Below, in pieces: positions 11,301 to 21,148 of a stretch of DNA of 64,000 nucleotides. Source of the DNA: Petrosia ficiformis (taxonomy: Eukaryota; Porifera; Demospongiae; Haplosclerida; Petrosiidae); contig OX345646.1 of assembly GCA_947044365.1 (NCBI GenBank), forward strand, positions 48,501 through 112,500, given 5' to 3'. Numbering within the stretch: position 1 is the stretch's first letter; every line of letters starts with the position of its first letter. The position numbers and the translations under genes were made by a program. The notes under the pieces were generated by a model. It was not told where the DNA came from, searched no databases, and was given only the letters and a program-made list of their open reading frames with translations.

Positions 11301-12601
11301 TTTTCCTTTCTATATATGTAATATTGTATATTAATTAAATTGAAAGTTCCAACAAAAACCCCAAAACCACTAAACCACATTGTTGTATGAGCGATTTAAT
11401 GAAGGTTATTTTTTACCTATCAGGGTATAGGGTGTGTAGTGGCTATACATTACTGTTTATGGCAGTGTGTTATCTTATCTAGCCATAGTTGTTGATACAA
11501 CACAAAAAGAGTTCATGTCATAATTATACTATTATATTAATTAGATATACTCACTTTGTTGCCAAGAGGTAATGTGAATAACAACTGGCCAGAGGGTTGA
11601 AAGAATCTAACTGTTGATATAGTTTGACTCTTCCTCAATCCAGCCACAGCCAGCATAGATCCATCCTCACTCCATAACATTTGACCATCAATTAAACCAG
11701 TTCTTATGATTGTAGCTTGTTGATCACCACAAGAATTCATCAGTACAACTTTACCATTACGAAGATACAGTGATAAGCGGACATTTTGTTTTTCTTTGCT
11801 ATCCTCTAAAATGCCTGCTGTTGATAACGGTTTCACAATCTGTGCTTCAAAACCAGGTATGCGAACCCACTGTAACCCAATAATACCAATTCCCGGTAGG
11901 ACTTCTGTTGTGGACACTAAAGAGCCATTATGAAATGCATCCAATTCAATGAGTTCTCCAATACTACTACCAACAACGATACGAGAATCATCAGGACTCC
12001 ATGTAGAACTCAACAGATTAGATGGCTGGGTATGATTTGCTGGTGTAGTTACAAATGACCCGATGTTTAGTTGTCTAGCCCATATCCGTCTACCAAATGC
12101 TGTACCCACTAACACATAGCCATCACTATATGTTATCAATACCTTTGTACCATCTCTACTCCATTGAAAATCACTGATCTGGCTACCTCTGTTATTAACC
12201 AATTCCATAATGGATCGTCCATTATGATTACGCCAAACAATAACAGTACCGGATGAATCACATGTAGCCACTTTATCAAGTAATGGATTCCATCTCACAA
12301 TAGTTACCTAAACCATTATAATAATCATAACTTATTAATGCTCATAAAATTAGCTTACCTCATGAGTATGTTCTCTGAAGTTAAAGTTTCTACGCATCCC
12401 TTGTTTCTCAAGTGTCATTTCTGGTAGCTGATCACTTGTGGAAAGATCCGTATCTTCGTTGAGTTGTGTAAAAGTTACTCCGACTGTATTCGTAGAGTTG
12501 CCCAGTGCTAGCCATCCGTAATTCGCATTTCCTTTCCACGACAAACAGTGCGCTGTTGAGTCAAGTTTTACTGGTGAGCTTCTATCAAAACTGGCATACA
12601 T
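8400..12601 (-). CDS. TULP4: TULP4, WD40-SOCS-Tubby-like protein
   Basis: Exons on the minus strand: 12601-12359, 12307-11555, 10908-10684, 10016-9018, 8504-8400 (774 aa), all phase 0. The N-terminus MYASF, the segment CLSWKGNANYGWLALGN and repeated WD-type blades (VRWNPLLDKVATCDSSG, FQWSRDGTKVLITYSDG, STWSPDDSRIVVGSS) form the beta-propeller. A SOCS-box segment follows (SLQQLCQSIV, about 347-385). The C-terminus is split Tubby: KLRPSFTISLP, then FRIQSLNPNLPNEMGTIII, then YQLDFGGRVTTKSAKNF, ending LQFGRIENGSFILDFQYPF and an Ala/Leu helix. Vertebrate TULP4 (about 1540 aa) has a long Pro-rich insert in the tubby part that is short here (Ser/Asp-rich). The family is proposed to be a substrate receptor of a cullin-RING ligase. 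Introns of 513, 667 and 646 bp are unusually long for this region and I see no gene in them. Confidence 0.93.
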
Positions 12602-13459
12602 CTTTATCTAGTATCTACTATCTTTCTATATACGTATAACTTTAGAAACAGGCACTTCAATTCTCTTAAAGAGCTTTTGTTGGTCCGTTGTGGTTATTTA
12701 TATTTAGAGGAAGTGCTTCAAATATTTGTGGTTAGCTTGTACTAACAAAGGCAATATTGTTGTATTATGGCTCTATTAATATGTAACAGTTTGCAAACTT
12801 TTGTTATCACAATGAGAGGTGGTAATTGTGTCTCCAGACAGCACATCAAATAGGCTGTAAATCTAACCACCTGTAATAATCAATGGTCTCTATCTAATAT
12901 CATATGCTGTAACTAGTGATGTACCATCACCTCTACACCTAGTGATGTAATCATGTAAGTACTAAACAAGTACTATAGAGCATAAAAGTTTTGAGATTAA
13001 CATAATGTTAACAGGTAAATATTAGCAAACCGGCCATTTGGTAAAGATGTTGTGGTGACAAGTAATTTTGGTCAGTACAAGGAGAAAGCAAACTGTTAGA
13101 TATGTACTAGTAACCATTGTAGTCAAGTGTACATAACCACCACAAAAGAACACTGTATATGTTATGTCTATATTACTAATTCATTCTTTGAGGTGTTGGG
13201 TTTAGGATATATAATTATATATATAGTATACAGGAATACAATATCTTTTGTAGTATAATCAATTCCCATTACTGTTAGTATACAACAATGGAAATATAAT
13301 ATATTATATCTAAACCTTTATTATTAAAAAAATATAACAACTACATCTTTTATACTATTACATCTTTACTGTTCCAAAGGGAATATAATATAATATTGCA
13401 GCATTAAAAATTTATCATTAAAAATTCTCTTGGCGGTAATGTTGTCATTATTATTATTA
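12602..13459. other. Intergenic region upstream of TULP4
   Basis: 858 bp between the TULP4 start and the stop of the His/Pro-rich gene on the same strand. It must hold the TULP4 promoter and the orphan's 3' UTR. AT-rich; no convincing reading frame, RNA or repeat was found. Confidence 0.5.
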
Positions 13460-14313
13460 TTATAAAATAGTACAGCACACATACTCATACTCTTCTTCCT
13501 GTTGTGGTGGTGGTGGACCAGGAGGTGTATCATCTATAACAAGAGGAGATATGAAATAATAAAATAATATTTATAATTATCTTACTTTGTTGAGGTGGTA
13601 CTAATGCGGGATCAGGATATGGTCCGGCTGATGGAGGTACCACAGAAGGGTTTATGGGTTGATCAGGATATAGTCCAGCTGGTGGTACCACAGAAGGGTT
13701 TATGGGTTGATCAGGATAAGGGAGCTACATGTTACATGTATTAGAAGAGAGCATATTAATAAGTATATTACCTGTTGATTAGGATATGGAGGAGGAGCAT
13801 TTGTAGGTGGATACTGTCCAGAATATTGAGGTGGTGGATATTGTCCATTAGGATATTGAAGAGGTTCATTAGGGTATTGAGGCTGTCCTGGGATATTAGG
13901 GTAATAGGTTTGGACAACTACTGTTTGAGGAGCAGCTAAATATAAGAAGATATGAAAATTAAAATAGAATATGATTAATTTGAATACTTGATGATGGAGT
14001 TGTGCTAGCAGCTCCCAAGACAACAGCAGTAGTAGCGATACGTCTTCTTCTCCTCATAAAGCCCCATCCAAACACAATCTGTCCTAAAATAAAATATCAT
14101 AATCCTAGAGAATGTGTACATGTGTGTATGTATACCCGCTCCATGATGATGATGATGTATGCCATGATGACGATGGCGTAATCCATGATGATGATGTATT
14201 CCATGGTGATGGCGTCTCACTCCATGGTGGTGGTGTCCCACTCCGTGGTGGTGGTGGTGTCCCACTCCATGGTGACGGTGACCTCTAGCTCTATGACCTC
14301 TTCTTCCTGGCAT
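13460..14313 (-). CDS. His-rich/Pro-rich repeat protein, orphan
   Basis: Exons on the minus strand: 14313-14136, 14083-13988, 13935-13772, 13724-13586, 13533-13460 (216 aa). Residues 1-60 consist almost entirely of His, Gly and Arg in iterated HHHHG/RRHHHG blocks, a likely metal-binding or low-complexity segment. Next comes a basic patch with a small apolar run (FMRRRR, IATTAVVLGAAS). The rest is Pro/Tyr/Gln-rich, including a near-perfect 18-19 residue tandem repeat (YPDQPINPSVVPP). It ends EEEYEYVCCTIL, where paired Cys near the end could be lipid-modified. No family recognised. It is divergent with RPF2, with 69 bp between starts. Exon phases are consistent throughout, so it is probably expressed. 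Confidence 0.6.
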
Positions 14314-14382
14314 GATCCTATAGGTGGGGTAGGCACCGCCTATAAACAAGTGGGTGTGGCTACACGTGTTCTATATGCCATA

Positions 14383-15742
14383 ATGGAGAGAGTTGTGTAA
14401 GTTCACTTGTACATAGTAATTTCATGCCTGTATTTATTTATTACTCAGGAAACCAAAAAACCAACGTACTAAAAGAGTTCTTGAGAACAGGGCTCCTAAA
14501 CTAATAGAAAATACAAAGAGAGGAATGTTCATTAAAGGTGGTAATACGAGTGAATTAATTACTAAAGTCATGACAGATCTGGTATTTTATTATAATTATA
14601 TTAATACTTTTATTATTATTTATTCATTTTCAGTACCTACTTAAGAAACCAGATGCTGTATTCTATAGAAGGTGGGGAATCTAATATTTATTTATTATAA
14701 TAGTTAATTACTTATTCTATAGGAAGAATATGTTGAAGCCATTTGAAGACCCGACTACATTGGTATGAAATGAAATAATTGATATTAGATACTGTTTCTA
14801 TGGCTTCACCAGGAGTTTTTTAGTCGAAAGAGTGACTCTTCTTTATTCATATTTGGTTCACATAATAAGAAGAGACCTCATAATATTATAATAGGTATTA
14901 AAGTAATGATAATAATTTTCACATTTGCTATTGTTGATTATAGGCCGACTGTTTGACTATCAAATATTAGATATGATTGAACTCGGAGTTGAGCAATATA
15001 AATCGCTACATTCATTTACTGTATGTAATTACTATTTGATACCATTACTATTATACTGTTTATATAGTCTAGTAAATGTAGTGTTGGCTCAAAACCATGT
15101 TTGATATTTAGCGGTGATTTATTTGAGACTGATCATGAATATATTAGACTCAAAAGTATATTCATAGGTAACATAATTAATACTTTTTATATTAATTATA
15201 AATTTATCTGATTTCCAGATTTCTTCAGAGGTACAATATCTACTCAACTCAATCTAGCTGGGTTTGAACATGTCATTACATTCACAGCTGTAGAAGGGAA
15301 ACTATATTTAAGAGTTTATCGGTAAAATTTAATTTGACACCTTCCAACTCAAATATTAATTATTATATTCCAGCATATTCCTGAAGAAATCTGGTAGTCG
15401 TATTCCTCGAATTGAACTTGAAGAAATGGGGCCCTCCATTGATTTAACACTCAGAAGAACTCACTTCTCTTCTCGTCAATTGTTGAAACTTGCCTCAAAA
15501 CAACCGAAGCAAACAAAGGTTTTATAAACAGAACACATTAATTGTCTTTTATTTATTGTATCCATTTATTATAGCCAAAGAGAGAAAAGAATAGAAGTAT
15601 GGATCCATTTGGAAGTAGCTTAGGACGTATTCATATGACTAGACAGAATTATTCTGATCTTCATACAAGAAAAGTGAAAGCATTAAAAAGAAGTAAAGAT
15701 CCACAAGAGAAACATGCTAAAAAACTAAAATTAGACTCATAG
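14383..15742 (+). CDS. RPF2: RPF2, Brix-domain ribosome production factor 2
   Basis: Ten exons: 14383-14396, 14449-14581, 14634-14671, 14723-14762, 14813-14894, 14944-15020, 15068-15167, 15219-15321, 15374-15518, 15575-15742 (299 aa; family about 306). RPF2 works with RRS1 to bring the 5S RNP (RPL5, RPL11, 5S rRNA) into pre-60S particles in the nucleolus. Seen: the N-terminal KRVLENRAPKLIENTK, MFIKGGNTSELI, the Brix core with FGSHNKKRPHNIIIGR and LIFSGDLFE, and IELEEMGPSIDLTLRR. The C-terminus is Lys-rich. The gene ends 21 bp from the stop of the converging HTH gene. The first exon codes for under five residues. Confidence 0.95.
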
Positions 15743-15763
15743 AATGTATTTAAATGATTGTGA

Positions 15764-17981
15764 TCATCCTATTGTTTTCTTACAAGTATCATTACTGATA
15801 TAATTAGGGTTAGGACGTTTTCTGGAACTTCTTCGAGGTGTTGATGATGTAGAGTGTGTGTCATCCTGTCTATTGTCTGATGAGTAAGCTACATAATGTA
15901 TACCGTCTGGCATTGTGTCAACTTGATTGTTATCAATAACTTCTTCAGTTAAACACACTTCCTCTTCATGAGGAAGTGTGTGAGACAACAATGAGTCATT
16001 GGTTGTCATAGTAACAGTAGGTGTACACAACACATTGTTATTGGACAGCTCTTCAACACTTTCTGGGTGCAGTTGAAGAAGTTGTGTAGCAGTATCCAAT
16101 AGAGCTGAAGACGGTGAAATATCTACTGGAGAAGAAGGTGAGTTGGGATCTTTAATTTGGAGATTATTAGCAAAAGATTCTAAGAATAACAAAAGTATAT
16201 GTTAATTATTAATGGTAATTATTATTTCCAACTTACCAAATGGATGACAGAGAAGACAAGGTGCTGATGGTGGACCAGGTGATAGAAAATTCTCGCAACA
16301 TTCAAATATTTGAGCATATGCATAAAGTTGACCCCAGTAATCAGATAATTTAGTAGGTGGAGTGAATGGCTGTGTAATTATCTCTCCAGAAGGGTCTTGT
16401 GCTTTAAGTATCAATCCAGGCCCTTCTGGAATGAGTTTGAGACTTTGACATGGGTCTGAGCTCATATTAAGGAGGAGTTGTAATACTTCCCTCATGTTTT
16501 CTCCAATGTGATGAGGTCCAATTGAATACGGTAAGTTATGATATATTTCATCTTCCTTGAATAAACAACTTGGCTTACAACACGCATTAAAATATACTTT
16601 TGTACTATAACCTAAAGCTATTAAGAGATAATATTATGAACTTACAGAGAGGATGTGTAATATACCTGATATTACTTCCTTTCCAAGTGGATTACAAGGA
16701 TCAGATAGAATCACTTTACTTTCATCAGGGTCTGCTTCAAATGGTCTGGGAGCAGGTACTTTACCAAATGGATGACCAAGAACATCTAATGAGATAGATA
16801 GATAGATAAATCGATTTATGAGAGATAGATAGATAACTTACATTCCATATACAATGGTTTATTCATCGATTCTTTTAAATTCTGTAAATGTAGATTTGAT
16901 GTCATATTAACATCACCTTTCATCATAGCTAAAGGACATTCATTAACCAGTCTACAATAAATACATAATTATAGTTCAATTTAGCATATTATAACAACAA
17001 TATCCCTCTGATCTGACCACAATTTATCTCTCTTTGCAAAGCTCATCCATTCCCAACTATAAAGTGTTGTTTATGGACAATACAAAGCTCTGAGCGCAAG
17101 GATAATCTCTTCATTGGGAACTATTTCAATTACACTAACTTTAAAAGTAGTTCTTCTCGGTATGAAGGGGCACCACCACTTTTCTTTTTAGTCTTCATCT
17201 CATGACTTGCTACAGACGCAATTACTTCAACAGTAGCTCCAGGAGCCTCCATTGGTAATTCTTTTACTGTATTATCTCCAGTTGATATTAGAACTGCTTG
17301 TGTTGGCATGGCAACACCAACTAACAATACAAGATTGAGACCATAGGGTAGAATATATAAAAGAGCAGACTAACCTGTTGTGTTCACATAATTATCAGAT
17401 GATATTGTAACCACACCCTGTATTATATAATATAATTATAATAATCATCAGAAAATATCACAAACCTCTTCTGATGTTTCAAAATGAAATCTTCTCGGTC
17501 TACCGGCATAAGTACTGGGTTTACGATCATGAATTGTACCAGTGGCTAAAAATCTCTCCCAAACTTTTTGTACTCCACTAACAGATGCTCCTAAATTCTT
17601 GGCTATATCTTTACATTTAATACCTTCTTTTCTCATGCCTATTATCCTTCGTCTCATCTCAGATGGAAACTTAACACCCAATGATCTTTGATCGGAGTAA
17701 GCAGAGACTTCAACTGTACTCTCAACATTATCAGCAGGAGTTAAATATTCGTGTTGATAGTCAGGAGTATCATCTGATGTTTGTGTGTTTCCTGTCATAA
17801 CATCACCTCCTTCATGTTGAACTACCTGACTAACTGCTGCAGCAATTAATTGAGCTACATTCTCTGATAGATTGGGTTGAAGTTCACTAGAACCTGTGAT
17901 TGCTTCCACAAGTTTCTTCAAAAGCACATTCTGGTCTTCCACTTCTTGTTGCTGATCATCATTAGCAGGTTCATCATTCAT
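15764..17981 (-). CDS. Paired/Tc1-type HTH DNA-binding protein, unknown family
   Basis: Exons on the minus strand: 17981-17466, 17417-17375, 17320-17140, 16951-16842, 16785-16666, 16617-16237, 16179-15764 (416 aa). Residues 1-100 are acidic and Gln/Ser/Thr-rich. Residues about 105-170 form a helix-turn-helix (EMRRRIIGMRKEGIKCKDIA, then LGASVSGVQKVWERF, then TYAGRPRR). This pattern is shared by paired domains and Tc1/mariner transposase N-termini. Downstream there is no DDE catalytic core. Instead there is a Cys/Pro-rich part with recurring HPFG words (LGHPFGKVPAP, APCLLCHPF) and CNPLGKEV. It ends in a basic SSRKRPNPNY segment. A domesticated transposase HTH or a novel transcription factor are both possible. 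An upstream acceptor-like site at 18009-18010 means a 5' non-coding exon may exist. It lies 93 bp downstream of the SET gene, same strand. Confidence 0.62.
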
Positions 17982-18074
17982 AACTTCTTCCCGCTGTTCT
18001 TCAAAGCTAAAATACAGTGAGCAAGAGGTAAAAAAAAAAAAATGGTAGCTGATCACGTGATCTTCAATTAAATT

Positions 18075-18809
18075 TTAATTTTGTAAAGGTAAAAATCCAA
18101 CACAATTCTGAGACTTACATAAACATGGCTTCATACCAAGTGGTACATCAGTTTCAGATGTACCAAAATAACTGAAACATAATTCATTGTCTTTCAGTAC
18201 ATGTTCATTTGTAAAGCAACACAATCGAGGTACAATAGAACTTGAACGGACAGGTAAAATAGTAATGTTTGGTTTACACGAATGATTTATAAAGCGAGCT
18301 ATATTACCATAGTGACTAGCATCAATACACGTTGTTAATATCGTACCATTACTGGTATGTTCTCTGTACTTTATGATGTAACATGTGTCACTGTTACGTA
18401 ATCTTTCTTCAGCGGCAGATGTTCTTATTATTTCACCAACATACTCACAAATATACATTCCACATGGAAGATTACTTGTGGTAAAAACACCAAATCCTTT
18501 TTCTTTTGTTTGTCGTATTTCCAGAACTGTACAGCAAGGTTTCTGTGTTGTTCTATTCAAACAATCATTTGTACACATACAATATGAACTACATTCTATG
18601 ATAGGAGGAGCAGTATTGCCAAAATATTTAGTCTTTATAAATCCATTAGTATCATATGCACATCCTCTATTCATACAATTACATGTTAATGTTTGACCAC
18701 AACTATCCCCAGTACAGGAACATGAACCATAAAATGGCTGGCTGATGTTCAGATCTACTCCAGATCCTGGAATACATGCTAGAATGTGTTCATAAGGTAC
18801 TGATGCCAT
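18075..18809 (-). CDS. SETMAR-type SET-domain histone lysine methyltransferase
   Basis: Single exon, 244 aa, the only intronless multi-domain gene here. It has a Cys-rich pre-SET (CSCTGDSCG, CNCMNRGC, CSSYCMCTNDCLNR, residues about 30-90), a SET core (EKGFGVFTTSNLP, YICEYVGEII, NIARFINHSCKPN) and a post-SET CLCKSQNC, ending FLPLQN. The order and spacing resemble the SET portion of SETMAR, a relative of SUV39-type enzymes. The family methylates histone lysines using SAM. The NHSC cofactor motif is intact. ELCFSYFG replaces the usual ELxYDY, keeping one Tyr but changing the other to Phe, which could alter methylation state or activity. It shares a 69-bp promoter with CHAF1B. No transposase follows in frame. 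Lack of introns could mean retroposition. Confidence 0.85.
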   Translation of the reverse strand: MASVPYEHILACIPGSGVDLNISQPFYGSCSCTGDSCGQTLTCNCMNRGCAYDTNGFIKTKYFGNTAPPIIECSSYCMCTNDCLNRTTQKPCCTVLEIRQTKEKGFGVFTTSNLPCGMYICEYVGEIIRTSAAEERLRNSDTCYIIKYREHTSNGTILTTCIDASHYGNIARFINHSCKPNITILPVRSSSIVPRLCCFTNEHVLKDNELCFSYFGTSETDVPLGMKPCLCKSQNCVGFLPLQN

Positions 18810-18878
18810 TGTTGTTACTGCGCATGCTCAGTTCATTTTGGCGGGAAAACGTGGAAGTCTTGGAAGAGAAAACAAGTG
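18810..18878. promoter_or_regulatory. Bidirectional promoter with E2F and NRF1-like sites
   Basis: Between the SET gene and CHAF1B. TGCGCATGC at 18819-18827 is an NRF1-like half palindrome. TTTTGGCGGGAAAA at 18836-18849 is a textbook E2F site. CHAF1B is an S-phase gene and E2F target in other animals, so the site is well placed. Confidence 0.72.
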
Positions 18879-19024
18879 ATGTTTGTTACCACACCAGAGA
18901 TAGTTTGGCACAACAAGGAACCTATATTCAGTGTTGACTTGCATCATTCTAGAGGTACATTACGGATAGCTACTGCTGGAGCTGATCATACTGTTAAAGT
19001 GAGTTTTTCTAAAATTAATATAGG

Positions 19025-19062
<38 letters not shown>

Positions 19063-19217
19063 ATTATATATATTCTCTAGATATGGAGACTAGTCAGAGA
19101 GGGAGCTAAAACTAAACTTGTATTTCTTGCTAATTTGGACAGACATACAAAGAGTGTGAATGTAGTAAAGTTTGCTTCCAATGGTGAGACACATAATTTT
19201 GTATGAGTGATATGACT

Positions 19218-19248
<31 letters not shown>

Positions 19249-21099
19249 ATATATATATATATCCTTACATGTACTTACATACAGGTGAATATTTAGCCTC
19301 TGCTGGTGATGGTAAGTGGTATGGTCATAGTCTGTATCACCTTCACTGTCTTATGTATTACTTAGATTGCACAATATGTTTATGGAAACTGAATGAAGAA
19401 AATGATGTTGTCATGGAAACCAATTTAGAGGATGATGTGAATCAGGAAAACTGGACTGTTGCTAAAATGTTAAGGTATAAGGATAATATTCTGGGTCTAG
19501 TTGTGTTATTTGATACTTTCAGGGGACATTTAGAGGATGTTTATGATCTTTCATGGTCATCAAATTCTCGTTATCTTTTTTCTGGATCTGTTGATAATAC
19601 TGCCATAGTTTGGGATACCTTATCAGGTTAGCTTCTGGTAGTGATTGTTATTCTATTTAATGGCCATTAACAGGAGACAAACTAGCAATCCTTAAAGAAA
19701 GTCAACATTACGTACAAGGTGTAGCATGGAATCCAAAAGGTGGTTGCCTAGCAACACTTGGTACAGACAGGTCTGTTTTTTGGTTGGTATATTACAAATA
19801 TTATGTTATTATATTTTAGAACCTTGCGTATCTACAAAATAGAAAACAACAAATTCAAGTGTATTAATTCTGTTTCCAGATATATACCTACTCATGAGGT
19901 AATTGTTAGTCATGTGACATCCACATGATTATAATATGGCATCAATCTACAGGATGGATTGAAACCAACTAGACTATTTCAAGATGAGAGTATTTCTTCA
20001 TTTTTCAGAAGACTGTGTTTCTCACCTGATGGATCCTTACTTGTAGCTCCAAGTATGATATTTATTATTATTATTATTATTTGTATTTATGATTAAAGGT
20101 GGGAAGATTGAGAATGGAGACAAATCTAATAATGTTACTTGGATATTCACTAGATCAAGTCTACCAAAGTGAGCAATGAATAATCAATAATTTTGTTCGT
20201 ATAAGGAATCATTATGATGTATTTATATAGTGTAGTTATTGTAGGTGTATTTTTAGGCATTGTTATGTATGTGTTCACACTCAAGCATGACATTTTTGGT
20301 TTGTATAACTATCTACAACACTATCCTTATATGAATAAACAATCACAATCTTATTTTATAGACCTGTCATGTATTTACCTGGCATTAACAAGGCTTCTGT
20401 AGTAGTTAGATTCTCTCCAATCTTGTATGAATTAAACCAGTCATGTGATGAGACACCTATTTTGTTTGAGTAAGTCTGTTTTGTTACCTATCATCTATAT
20501 TAATTATATTAATCTCTTTCAGTTTGCCTTATCGAATGGTTTATGCTGTTGGTACATCTGATACAGTATTAATATATGATACTCAACAGACCACACCCAT
20601 TGGACTAGTAACTGATATACATTACACTTCCATTACTGATTTGTCATGGTATGTAATATTATAAGTTATAATTACAATATTACATTGTTTATGTATTAGG
20701 TCACATGATGGTACTGTACTATTAGTATCATCAACTGATGGATACTGTACTATCATTGGATTTGATAATGAAGAACTCGGAAAACCTTATTCAGGAACTG
20801 TTTCTCAATCAAATCCCACTCCTTTACAAAAGATAGTTGTAAAGAAACAGATTAAACCTATTCCTCTTGATGAAGATAAACTAAACAGCTCAATAGGAGA
20901 GGACACAGGTTCAATATCATCACCTGTTTTTCACACACCTAATAATGACAAATTAAAGACGGCTAGACGTATAACTCCTATAAGAATTTCTACATGTGAA
21001 CGAGAGAGACAAGAGCAATTATCAAAGGCTCCACGACGTGTTGAATTTATAACTCTTTCTTCAACTACTTGTAATGATGTTTCCATGAATACCAATTAA
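18879..21099 (+). CDS. CHAF1B: CHAF1B, chromatin assembly factor 1 subunit p60
   Basis: Twelve exons: 18879-18998, 19081-19183, 19285-19311, 19366-19474, 19523-19626, 19674-19770, 19820-19898, 19953-20052, 20099-20168, 20362-20469, 20523-20648, 20700-21099 (480 aa). WD40 propeller subunit of CAF-1, which deposits H3-H4 on newly replicated DNA. Evidence: N-terminal [99 protein letters not shown] and ITDLSWSHDGT. The tail (from about 400) is Ser/Pro-rich with basic [10 protein letters not shown] and RRVEFITLS, resembling the p60 C-terminus. The start is the ATG at 18879; the open frame extends one codon further to a GTG. Length is somewhat below vertebrate p60 (about 560) because of a shorter tail. 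Confidence 0.95.
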
Positions 21100-21148
21100 C
21101 TTTTTCTTTAAATAAATTAGTTAGAAAAGCATTTTGTACAAAATGGTA

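Noticed and set aside
14185..14400. Plus-strand Met/Val/Ser-rich frame
   Set aside because: Shadow of the His-rich coding repeat; overlaps the RPF2 promoter and first exon.
18001..18120. Direct fusion of SET and HTH genes
   Set aside because: The SET frame ends in a stop, and no donor near its end joins the HTH acceptor at 18009 in frame.
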